Below are positions 6,586 to 12,144 of a DNA stretch of 12,144 nucleotides, piece after piece. Numbering within the stretch: position 1 is the first letter of the stretch; the number at the start of each line of letters is the position of its first letter. Below the pieces are notes generated by a model that saw only the letters and a program-made list of their open reading frames with translations, was not told the origin of the DNA and did no database searches. Source of the DNA: CAZGQY01 sp964528035. GTDB taxonomy: Bacteria; Pseudomonadota; Gammaproteobacteria; Methylococcales; UBA1147. Made by a program: the position numbers and the translations under genes. The stretch spans positions 1 to 12,144 of the forward strand of contig CAZGQY010000130.1 in the NCBI GenBank assembly GCA_964528035.1, written 5' to 3'.

Positions 6586-7383
6586 TTACTGGCTATTTCC
6601 GGGGCCGGGATCGCGCAGGGGTACAGTCCGCTTAAACACCGGCCCACCCTCCCGGCTGTCCACCGGATCCACACAAAATAGCCGGTCCGTTCGAACTGAA
6701 ACCGGATGCCTGCGACCACACCGGCCAGACTGGGTTCAACCTGGCAACCGGTCAGAATCTGCAGGGATTCTGGGGTCAATGCGGTTCTGAAATCGGCCTC
6801 CCGGTCCGGATTGGCTACACTGAACATACGGTCGTACAGGCGCAGCCCTGACGAAACGGAATGCGCAGCCGAAACCCAGTGAATCACACCCTTTACCTTA
6901 CGGTCTGAGGGATTTTTCCTCAGTGTATCCTCGTCAAGCGTGCAACGCAGCTATACGATTTCACCGTTCCTGTCGCAAACCAGTTCATCACGACGGATGA
7001 CATACGCCTTCCGGAGTCTGATCTCACCGCCGGGAATCAGCCGCTTGAACTTTGGCGGTGGTGCTTCGGCAAAGTCGTCGCGCTCTATATAAAGAACCTT
7101 GGAGAAAGGCAACACCCGGGGTACCCCATCCGGATTTCTGTAGATAATTGGCAACCAGCAACTGCTCAACCCGATCATCCGAACAATTTTCAATAACGAC
7201 CCGTAAGGAATTCAAAACCGCCATGGCTCGGGGAGCATTCTCGTTCAGGTCCGTACGAATGCAGTTTTCCAGTACCTCCATTTCGATCCATGCCTCTTTT
7301 TTAGTTACGCCGATCTAATCACAGAAATGGCGGATTGATTCGGGAGTAAACCCCGCACGCCGCAACCCACAAATGCTTGACAA
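6586..7383 (-). pseudogene. glnS: C-terminal remnant of glutaminyl-tRNA synthetase
   Basis: Read on the minus strand with frame changes, this follows the last roughly 240 residues of bacterial GlnRS: GLRRAGFTPESIRHFC, IGVTKKEAWIEMEVLENCIR, DLNENAPRAMAVL, VLPFSKVLYIERDDF, IRLRKAYVIRRDEL, GVIHWVSAAHSV, LRLYDRMFSV, VEPSL and FQFERTGYF, then CVDPVDSREGGPVFKRTVPLRD in another frame and a stop at 6586-6588. It is broken by an in-frame TAG at 7315-7317, a frameshift near 7137-7142, an in-frame TAG at 6951-6953, and a 1-base loss in a T-run near 6675-6679. The N-terminal catalytic part (HIGH and KMSKS motifs) is absent; similarity stops near 7383. It would once have charged tRNA-Gln. The 114-aa frame at 6543-6887 is only a piece of it. 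A functional glnS must exist elsewhere, or the cell uses GatCAB. Confidence 0.88.
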
Positions 7384-7396
7384 TGATACAGACATG

Positions 7397-7420
7397 GTGC
7401 AGGAAAAATGCCGCCTGCAC
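7397..7420. promoter_or_regulatory. Candidate activator site: long inverted repeat
   Basis: The arms GTGCAGG and CCTGCAC, separated by 10 nt, form a perfect 7-bp inverted repeat. Its centre is about 115 bp upstream of the start predicted for the sigma-54 promoter at 7498, a usual distance for an enhancer-binding protein. The TGCAC half-sites point the opposite way from the standard NtrC operator (TGCACC-N5-GGTGCA), so the binding protein is uncertain. Confidence 0.4.
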
Positions 7421-7497
7421 TGACATAGCCCGTATTCCTTAACAAGTAACCCCAGGAAGACCGTATACCTACATGTTTTCACACTACATCCATATTT

Positions 7498-7513
7498 TGG
7501 CAAGTAAATTGCT
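7498..7513 (+). promoter_or_regulatory. Sigma-54 (-24/-12) promoter of the small-protein/hydroxylase unit
   Basis: TGGCAAGTAAATTGCT matches TGGCAnG-N4-TTGCW with exact GG-N10-GC spacing. Predicted transcription starts at about 7524, 28 nt before the ATG of the 58-aa gene. It lies just outside the glnS remnant and points away from it. Confidence 0.8.
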
Positions 7514-7551
7514 ATATTTTTGTTGAATCCGTCACCAAAAGGAGATTCATC

Positions 7552-7728
7552 ATGATTCGCTTAATATCCTTCTCGTTTGCATTTCTGATCTACACAGCGG
7601 TTGCTGCGCTTTCGCAGACTTCTGTCTCGGAACAATTTGCACGCGGCTCCCGACCTCCGGCTGCCGTCTGTCCTACTGGAGCGGAATTCGACAATCATAA
7701 CAAGCCCCGGACCAGGTCCACACTGTAG
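7552..7728 (+). CDS. Small exported protein of unknown function (58 aa)
   Basis: A short gene with one of the strongest ribosome sites in the window: AAAAGGAG, 8 nt before an ATG. The product starts MIRLISFSFAFLIYTAVAAL, a good Sec signal peptide with a likely cleavage near AAL-SQ or shortly after. The remaining polar tail of about 35 residues (SVSEQFARGSRPPAAVCPTG to KPRTRSTL) has one cysteine. It is the first gene after a sigma-54 promoter and ends 27 nt before the hydroxylase gene, so the two are probably cotranscribed. I recognise no family. It may be a real small periplasmic protein, or the surviving start of a longer exported protein. The promoter and ribosome site argue that at least its translation is kept. 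Possible translational coupling to the next gene is inferred. Confidence 0.6.
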   Translation: MIRLISFSFAFLIYTAVAALSQTSVSEQFARGSRPPAAVCPTGAEFDNHNKPRTRSTL

Positions 7729-7755
7729 TCGCCTGTTCGACCGACCGCACCACGT

Positions 7756-9012
7756 ATGATCGAGTTACTTAAATCCGTCGGTATATTCCCCGAAGACATC
7801 GGATTGGGCCACGTCGCACAACTGTTTGGCGGTTTCACAGCCCAGATAAACTCTCAGATGTCCGTCGTAGTCCTCGGAACCCTGTTCCTGCTGATCGCCG
7901 AATCTCGCTACCCGGCGATCAGCTACAGGCGTACGCAACGGATCCATTCCACACTGACCAATCTGGCTCTTTTCCTACTGAACAGTACCGCCCTGTCGTT
8001 TCTTACCATAACGGCGACCCTGGACTATGCAAGACTGGAGGGCATTTACCTGCCGGATGCAACAGGCCCGAGATCGCTTGCGGAATGGATTGGAATGGTG
8101 TTCATGATGGATTTCTTTCTGTACGCCTGGCATATTGCCAACCACCGGATCCCGCTGCTGTGGATGTTTCACAAAGTTCACCACTCCGACGAATGCGTGA
8201 ATGTTTCCACCGCATTTCGCTTTCATGCCGGCGAGTTGGTTGTTACCGTCATCTATAAGGCGGGAATAGCGATATGGCTTGGCATTACTGAAGCCTTCTT
8301 ACTGGTTTCTCAAACCGTGACCTTTGGTTTCGTGATGTTTCATCATGCGAATGTTTCAATTCGGCATGAACGGCTGATTTCTGCAGTATTCATTGTCCCC
8401 TCCCTGCATCGGACGCATCACTCCGCCTGCAGACGCCAGCACGACAAAAACTTCGGGAGTATTCTTTCAATATGGGATCGATTGTTCCAAACCCTCGAAA
8501 CCGATCAACCGGACAAGATCGGACTCGATCATGTCAAACAGCTGAGCCTGTGGGAGACGCTGGTCTTCGGAATGCGCAATCACACTTCCGTTACCCCGAA
8601 AAATACCGGAGTCCAGCCCTCTGATTCCCCGAACAATTATCCTATTCATCCCATTGAAAATCACTTGATCGACCGGAAACAACTTCCCGCAATCGCATTA
8701 ATTGACCTCTGCTCGGAACACTGTCTGGTAATTGCAAAATCACAGTCTAATCTGATCCGTGACAACCTGATTACCGGGATTCACAGCGAACACTTGAATC
8801 TCTGCTGGCAAATATCGGACAGAATTTTCAGAAACTGGGTGACGACAACAGCCTCTATGCCCTTACTTTTCCTCCACCCAATCTGGGATCAACCCGCCAA
8901 CAGATTACCGTGGCAATCAGAATATCGTGATCAGGTCGATCGTCATTGCACCAGCAGACTCATGGTGCAACAACAGCACCTGTCTAAACAGGTCATTCGT
9001 GATTCTCAGTAG
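7756..9012 (+). CDS. Fatty acid hydroxylase/sterol desaturase superfamily membrane protein
   Basis: A 418-aa polytopic protein with hydrophobic segments near 35-48, 66-88, 110-128, 160-178 and 180-195. The di-iron histidine clusters of the superfamily are intact: HIANH (126-130), HKVHH (139-143), HH (196-197) and HRTHH (218-222), with H157, H204 and H229 nearby. Such enzymes use O2 at a non-haem di-iron site to hydroxylate or desaturate lipids or isoprenoids in the membrane. The substrate cannot be read from the sequence. The fold should end near residue 275; about 140 further residues (PKNTGVQPSDSP to KQVIRDSQ), soluble-looking and with several Cys and His, are unrecognised. The start has no clear ribosome site, which fits coupling to the small gene 27 nt upstream. 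Together they form a unit behind a sigma-54 promoter, so nitrogen control is likely although the family has no standard link to nitrate. Confidence 0.82.
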   Translation: MIELLKSVGIFPEDIGLGHVAQLFGGFTAQINSQMSVVVLGTLFLLIAESRYPAISYRRTQRIHSTLTNLALFLLNSTALSFLTITATLDYARLEGIYLPDATGPRSLAEWIGMVFMMDFFLYAWHIANHRIPLLWMFHKVHHSDECVNVSTAFRFHAGELVVTVIYKAGIAIWLGITEAFLLVSQTVTFGFVMFHHANVSIRHERLISAVFIVPSLHRTHHSACRRQHDKNFGSILSIWDRLFQTLETDQPDKIGLDHVKQLSLWETLVFGMRNHTSVTPKNTGVQPSDSPNNYPIHPIENHLIDRKQLPAIALIDLCSEHCLVIAKSQSNLIRDNLITGIHSEHLNLCWQISDRIFRNWVTTTASMPLLFLHPIWDQPANRLPWQSEYRDQVDRHCTSRLMVQQQHLSKQVIRDSQ

Positions 9013-9060
9013 CCCCGACCGAACCACAACTTCAGAATGATTTAAAGCAAAATGGGCGTG

Positions 9061-9094
9061 GTCCCCCAGAAATAGCCTGGGGACAAATCTTTTC
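9061..9094 (+). terminator. Probable terminator after the hydroxylase gene
   Basis: GTCCCC and AG (with one bulged C) at 9061-9069 pair with CTGGGGAC (9077-9084) around a loop of about 7 nt. The sequence AAATCTTTT follows. The stem is strong and lies about 50 nt past the stop, but the T-tract is short and set back, so termination may be partial. Confidence 0.55.
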
Positions 9095-9143
9095 CATTCT
9101 TATTCAGTGATTTACGACCATAGTCAATTTTGGGGCGCCTGCC

Positions 9144-9155
9144 GTGCATATGCAC
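9144..9155. promoter_or_regulatory. Perfect palindrome GTGCATATGCAC, candidate activator site
   Basis: A 12-bp perfect palindrome centred about 97 bp upstream of the start predicted for the sigma-54 promoter at 9221. Its GTGCA...TGCAC layout matches the arms of the inverted repeat at 7397-7420, upstream of the other plus-strand sigma-54 promoter. Those arms are farther apart there. The rest of 9085-9220 shows no gene. Confidence 0.4.
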
Positions 9156-9220
9156 TACTTTAAAGCGAAGGACGCCAGAAACATAATGAATATGCTCGAA
9201 ATAACATTACCTTATAAATC

Positions 9221-9236
9221 TGGCATGTTATTTGCT
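9221..9236 (+). promoter_or_regulatory. Sigma-54 (-24/-12) promoter of the MFS nitrate transporter
   Basis: TGGCATGTTATTTGCT fits TGGCAnG-N4-TTGCW with exact spacing. Transcription should begin near 9247, giving only about 21 nt of leader before the ATG at 9268. That leaves no room for an ANTAR hairpin-terminator leader, unlike the minus-strand operon. Confidence 0.82.
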
Positions 9237-9267
9237 TTTCCAGTTTAACGCCGAAGAGGACACACTT

Positions 9268-10746
9268 ATGTCAAAAATAAAACTTAACCTGTTTTCATTT
9301 TCCGGGAATACTAAAATTCTTCATGCCACCTGGATCGCTTTTTTTATCAGTTTCGTGGTCTGGTTCAACCATGCGCCTTTGATGTTGGTGATTAAAGAGT
9401 CGATTGGTTTAACCCAGGGACAAGTGAAAACACTGCTGATCCTAAATGTTGCGTTGACGATACCCGCAAGAATTGTCATCGGCATGCTGGTCGACAAATT
9501 CGGACCCAAACGCACCTATTCAACGCTGTTAGCAACAGGCAGCATACCGTGCTTTCTGTTCGCAATGGCCGATAGCTTCGAACAGTTGGCACTGGCGCGG
9601 TTCTTACTGGGTTTTGTCGGAGCAGGATTCGTTATCGGCATTCGCATGATTGGCGAATGGTTTCCGGCAAAACAGGTCGGTATCGCCGAGGGAATTTACG
9701 GGGGATGGGGTAATTTTGGCTCCGCGGCCGCGGCGATGACCCTACCGACGCTGGCCCTTATTTATGGAGGTGAAGACGGTTGGCGGTATGCGATCGGTTC
9801 AACCGGTGTCATCGCACTGATTTATTCCATAATCTATTTCTTCAGTGTTTCCGATACGCCAAAGGGATCCACCTATTTCAAGCCCAAAAAGACCGGGGCG
9901 ATGGAAGTCACCAGTCTCAATGACCTTTTCTTCTACGTATTGATGACCATCCCGATGTACGCCACCCTGACCCTGCTAATCTGGAAACTGTCACCCGCTG
10001 GCGTCGGGCTGCTTTCCTCGACAACGTCGATCATCCTGTACGTAGGAGTATGGACGCTGTTTATCTTCAATGTACACAAGATTATTCAAGTCAACGAAGA
10101 ACACCTGCAAAAGCCCATCGATGAAATTCACCACTACAATTTCAAACAGGTCGCAATACTGGACCTGGCCTATCTGATAACCTTCGGCTCCGAACTCGCT
10201 GTCGTATCCATGCTGCCGTTGTTTTTCTACGAAACCTTTCATGATTCCCAGGGCGTTACCATGGTCCAGGCGGGGCTTCTCGCATCCGGCTTTGCATTCA
10301 TGAATCTGGTCGCCCGACCGGGTGGCGGCTGGATCAGCGACCGGGCCGGACGCAAGAAATCACTGACTATTTTCATTCTGGGTCTGGCTGCCGGATATTT
10401 TCTGATGGCCCGGATCGGACCCGACTGGCCGCTATATGGTGCCGTTGCACTAACCATGCTTTGTTCCTTTTTTGTGCAGGCCGGAGAAGGCGCGGTATTC
10501 GCCATGGTTCCGCTGATCAAGCGCAGAATGACCGGACAGATCGCGGGCATGGTTGGTGCGTACGGCAATGTAGGAGCCGTATTGTTTCTGACTGTACTGT
10601 CCTTCGTTTCGCCGCAGATCTTTTTTATGGTGATCGGATCCGGTGCGTTCGTGGTCCTGGTGGCCGTACAGTTTATCGACGAACCCAGGGGACACATGGC
10701 GGAGGTACAACCGGACGGCACCGTGGAAATGATCGAAATCAGCTGA
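9268..10746 (+). CDS. narK: NarK/NrtP-type major facilitator nitrate/nitrite transporter
   Basis: A 492-aa inner-membrane transporter for nitrate uptake or nitrate/nitrite exchange. MFS loop motifs are present in both halves: GMLVDKFGPKR (72-82) and GGWISDRAGRK (353-363). The two glycine-rich nitrate-signature helices are GIYGGWGNFGSAAAAM (142-157) and GMVGAYGNVGAV (427-438). Arginines in the expected helices occur at R111 (LARFLLGF) and R350 (VARPGGG). Between the halves, residues 219-290 contain two extra hydrophobic segments and a hydrophilic stretch. Start: ATG at 9268 with AGAGGA upstream. A longer frame from a TTG at 9232 is rejected because that codon lies in the promoter -12 element. 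With a sigma-54 promoter and nasT downstream, an assimilatory role is favoured over the respiratory role of E. coli NarK. Confidence 0.92.
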   Translation: MSKIKLNLFSFSGNTKILHATWIAFFISFVVWFNHAPLMLVIKESIGLTQGQVKTLLILNVALTIPARIVIGMLVDKFGPKRTYSTLLATGSIPCFLFAMADSFEQLALARFLLGFVGAGFVIGIRMIGEWFPAKQVGIAEGIYGGWGNFGSAAAAMTLPTLALIYGGEDGWRYAIGSTGVIALIYSIIYFFSVSDTPKGSTYFKPKKTGAMEVTSLNDLFFYVLMTIPMYATLTLLIWKLSPAGVGLLSSTTSIILYVGVWTLFIFNVHKIIQVNEEHLQKPIDEIHHYNFKQVAILDLAYLITFGSELAVVSMLPLFFYETFHDSQGVTMVQAGLLASGFAFMNLVARPGGGWISDRAGRKKSLTIFILGLAAGYFLMARIGPDWPLYGAVALTMLCSFFVQAGEGAVFAMVPLIKRRMTGQIAGMVGAYGNVGAVLFLTVLSFVSPQIFFMVIGSGAFVVLVAVQFIDEPRGHMAEVQPDGTVEMIEIS

Positions 10747-10762
10747 CCTTCATGTTTTCAAA

Positions 10763-10789
10763 GGGAAGCATCTCAGGGATCTGCTTCCC
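10763..10789 (+). other. Hairpin after the MFS transporter gene
   Basis: GGGAAGCA (10763-10770) and TGCTTCCC (10782-10789) form a perfect 8-bp stem with an 11-nt loop, 16 nt past the MFS stop. No T-run follows on the plus strand, so full intrinsic termination is doubtful. It may trim or stabilise the 3' end, or allow partial read-through into nasT. Confidence 0.5.
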
Positions 10790-10865
10790 CGGTTCCTGAC
10801 ATCGAATACACTGAAGATAAGACTAATCCTGTGCCTCACTCCCGAAAAACTGGCGTATCTGAACA

Positions 10866-10883
10866 CCGGTTTCTGAAAGCCGG
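10866..10883 (+). other. Hairpin just upstream of nasT
   Basis: CCGGTTT (10866-10872) and AAGCCGG (10877-10883) pair over 7 bp (one G-U) around the tetraloop CTGA, 24 nt before the nasT start. The loop is not a hexaloop, so it does not fit an ANTAR target. It might affect nasT translation. Apart from this hairpin and the one at 10763, the gap 10747-10907 shows no clear promoter. Confidence 0.4.
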
Positions 10884-10907
10884 CCGGGAACACACTGGAC
10901 ACCCGGC

Positions 10908-11498
10908 ATGCAGAGTCTGAAATATCTGCTGGTTGGAGAAAAACCGAACAGGCAGACCGACACCATCGAACAGGCGTTGCTTGAATCGGACTGCCAGACC
11001 ATCGAATCAACCTTCGGATTTGCCGCTCTGGATGAAAAGGTTCTGCGCTTCCAGCCCGACGTATTGATTATTGTCGCGGCCCACGCAGCCCCGCAAACGC
11101 TGGAGGCGATCCGTATCATCCATGAGCACTTTCCGGTGCCCGTCATCATATTTGCCGAAGAACAGAAACACGACAGCAGTATCAGCAACATCATTAATGC
11201 GGGAGTCAGCGCTTACATCGTTGATGGATTACAGACCTCGAGAATTCGCACCATTGTGGAAATCGCAATTGCCCGTTTTCAACACAACCTTGCACTGAAA
11301 ACCGAGCTCGAACAGACCCGGACCCGGCTCGAAGAGCGCAAGCTGGTCGACCGCGCAAAGGGTATCCTGATGAAAAAGAGGGATTTGAGCGAACAAGCGG
11401 CTTATCACACCCTGAGAAAGCTCGCGATGGACCGGAACACAACCCTGTCGGAAATGGCAAAGAATATCATTTCTCTCGCAGATATTCTGACCCCTTGA
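10908..11498 (+). CDS. nasT: ANTAR-domain antitermination regulator NasT
   Basis: A 196-aa NasT-type protein. Residues about 5-118 form a CheY-like receiver fold that is degenerate: the acidic pocket reads VGEK rather than an Asp pair, and V56 (DVLIIVAAHA) takes the place of the phospho-accepting Asp. A helical linker (about 125-148) leads into the ANTAR RNA-binding domain (about 140-190; KLVDRAKGILMKKRDLSEQAAYHTLRKLAMDRNTTLSEMAKNII). NasT proteins bind hexaloop hairpins in nitrate-assimilation leaders and stop terminator formation. They are held inactive by the nitrate/nitrite sensor NasS, so phosphorylation is not needed. No nasS is visible here. The likely target is the leader at 5986-6204. 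A start with little ribosome-site support is used because the receiver fold begins right there (MQSLKYLLVG). It lies 161 nt after the MFS gene in the same direction. Confidence 0.9.
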   Translation: MQSLKYLLVGEKPNRQTDTIEQALLESDCQTIESTFGFAALDEKVLRFQPDVLIIVAAHAAPQTLEAIRIIHEHFPVPVIIFAEEQKHDSSISNIINAGVSAYIVDGLQTSRIRTIVEIAIARFQHNLALKTELEQTRTRLEERKLVDRAKGILMKKRDLSEQAAYHTLRKLAMDRNTTLSEMAKNIISLADILTP

Positions 11499-11506
11499 CT
11501 GAATCC

Positions 11507-11519
11507 GAAGGCAGCCTTC
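11507..11519 (+). other. Small hairpin after nasT
   Basis: GAAGG and CCTTC form a 5-bp stem around CAG, 9 nt past the nasT stop, with no T-run. It is weak as a terminator. Confidence 0.25.
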
Positions 11520-11522
11520 TAA

Positions 11523-11810
11523 CAGGAAATTGGCAGCGCAAAAAGCCAGGTCCGCGATGCGCATGCAGTAACCAATCATCTGAACTTCTGTATGATGGCA
11601 ATGACACTGACCTGGATTTATGCAGATCGCATCAAGGTTGACCCGGAACGTCGCCATCTTGTGAAGGGTCGAACCAGCTTTGCTTTTTCAGATGTCCGGC
11701 GGCTCATCACCAACGCCGCTTTGTCGGAGGATTTTCTTGGGCTTTGGCCGGATCAACCCAAACCCCGGCAAAATTCTCTTGTCGTCCTGCTTTTACGCAT
11801 GGTGGCTTGA
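11523..11810 (+). pseudogene. Probable C-terminal remnant of a transposase
   Basis: An open frame from just after the TAA at 11520-11522 to the stop at 11808-11810 reads QEIGSAKSQVRDAHAVTNHL and on through MAMTLTWIYADRIKVDPERR, then RTSFAFSDVRRLI and RQNSLVVLLLRMVA. It has no ribosome site, and its first Met (11592) falls inside what looks like a continuous domain, so it seems truncated at the 5' end. The pattern of a conserved helix followed by a short basic C-terminal tail recalls the ends of DDE (IS4-like) transposases. This rests on remembered family appearance, not a search. The nearby 27-bp repeat supports a mobile-element origin. The alternative is a small unknown protein of 72 aa. Confidence 0.45.
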
Positions 11811-11842
11811 GTGGGGACGATTTAATTTCCAGGAAACTACAG

Positions 11843-11869
11843 TTGTTAAATAAACTTGACCCGTTTTTA
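11843..11869 (+). repeat. 27-bp direct repeat, right copy
   Basis: Matches 98-124 in the same orientation at 26 of 27 positions (TTGTTAAATAAACTTGACC, then CGTTTTTA). It follows the transposase remnant by about 30 nt. The two copies bracket the locus. Confidence 0.7.
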
Positions 11870-11876
11870 CTGTTTC

Positions 11877-11900
11877 GTTTTTACTTTTCCAAGTAAAAAC
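11877..11900 (-). terminator. AT-rich 10-bp hairpin, possible terminator of the small minus-strand gene
   Basis: GTTTTTACTT (11877-11886) and AAGTAAAAAC (11891-11900) form a perfect 10-bp stem with a 4-nt loop (GGAA on the minus strand), 16 nt past the stop of the small gene. The stem has few G-C pairs and no pure T-run follows, so its strength is doubtful. CGTTTTTACT is also repeated in tandem here (11862-11871 and 11876-11885). Confidence 0.4.
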
Positions 11901-11916
11901 TTCTACAGACTCATTA

Positions 11917-12126
11917 TTACAAGTCCATGGTACAGACGAAGTTTGCCGGTGGAGGCTCAATTGGGAGAATGGCACCTGACGAATTGACCCTCTGGTTGAT
12001 TTCGGGGTAGCTTTCTATCATTGCCAGGAGAGCTTCGGTGTTTTGTTCACCTGGATCTTTGATTAAGTTTGAAACCTGGCGAACCAGTTTCCAACGCCAA
12101 TAATCCTGTATTTCTGATTTTTTCAT
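11917..12126 (-). CDS. Small hypothetical protein (69 aa)
   Basis: This frame starts at an ATG with AGAGGA about 7 nt upstream, a good ribosome site, and ends ahead of an AT-rich hairpin. The product (MKKSEIQDYWRWKLVRQVSN, then an acidic/helical middle EALLAMIESYPEINQRVN and a proline-rich tail EPPPANF) is soluble, basic at the N-terminus and acidic in the middle. It has no signal peptide or membrane helix. I recognise no family. Its promoter and neighbours lie beyond the window edge, so whether it is a single gene, one half of a pair, or part of a mobile element cannot be judged. Confidence 0.5.
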   Translation of the reverse strand: MKKSEIQDYWRWKLVRQVSNLIKDPGEQNTEALLAMIESYPEINQRVNSSGAILPIEPPPANFVCTMDL

Positions 12127-12144
12127 AATATTCCTCTATTAATG

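Noticed and set aside
6394..6681. A 95-aa plus-strand frame
   Set aside because: It runs antisense over the glnS remnant, has a basic low-complexity product and lacks a ribosome site or recognisable fold.
6543..6887. A 114-aa minus-strand frame as an independent gene
   Set aside because: Its sequence (IHWVSAAHS, LRLYDRMFSV, FQFERTGYF) is the GlnRS C-terminus; it is one fragment of the broken glnS.
9144..9155. Calling the palindrome a standard NtrC operator
   Set aside because: The half-sites are reversed relative to TGCACC-N5-GGTGCA, so only a candidate site is claimed.
9232..9267. Upstream TTG start for the MFS transporter
   Set aside because: The codon is part of the sigma-54 -12 element and lies before the predicted transcription start; the ATG at 9268 has a proper ribosome site.
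10239..10721. Long antisense frames within the MFS gene
   Set aside because: They are shadows with Pro/Arg/Thr-rich translations and no ribosome sites.
10763..10883. The two hairpins before nasT as an ANTAR leader
   Set aside because: Their loops are 11 and 4 nt and no terminator T-run follows, so they do not fit the hexaloop-pair pattern.

Overview
The window is a compact nitrogen-acquisition locus, most likely from a gammaproteobacterium. It is about 50% GC with classical Shine-Dalgarno sites. It carries a Gram-negative outer-membrane porin, NrtABC-type and NarK-type transporters, a NasT regulator, and a decayed glnS that resembles enterobacterial GlnRS. No rRNA or single-copy marker is present, so a finer placement would be a guess.

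Layout. 1-316: non-coding DNA with inverted and tandem repeats, then the terminator of the minus-strand operon. 317-5985 (minus): a four-gene nitrate-uptake operon in the order porin, periplasmic binding protein (NrtA), permease (NrtB), and a fused double ATPase. 5986-6230 (minus): its control region, with a sigma-54 -24/-12 promoter, a leader of about 220 nt containing two hexaloop hairpins that fit the ANTAR-target pattern, and an intrinsic terminator overlapping the second hairpin. About 6586-7383 (minus): a dead C-terminal piece of glnS. 7498-9012 (plus): a second sigma-54 promoter, a 58-aa exported small protein, and a fatty acid hydroxylase/sterol desaturase superfamily membrane protein. 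9221-10746 (plus): a third sigma-54 promoter and a NarK-type MFS nitrate transporter. 10908-11498 (plus): the ANTAR RNA-binding regulator NasT. 11523-11810: a probable transposase remnant. 11917-12126 (minus): a small unknown gene. Near-identical 27-bp direct repeats lie at 98-124 and 11843-11869 and bracket the locus.

How it may work together (inference). Nitrogen limitation acting through sigma-54 and an NtrC-like activator would switch on three units. The porin-nrt operon has a second checkpoint: transcription should stop at the leader terminator unless NasT, freed by nitrate from its usual partner NasS (not in this window), binds the leader hairpins. The MFS gene has a leader of only about 21 nt and so should escape this checkpoint. 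The most novel part is the sigma-54-driven pair of small exported protein and hydroxylase set between two nitrate transporters. Nitrate and nitrite reductase genes are not in the window.
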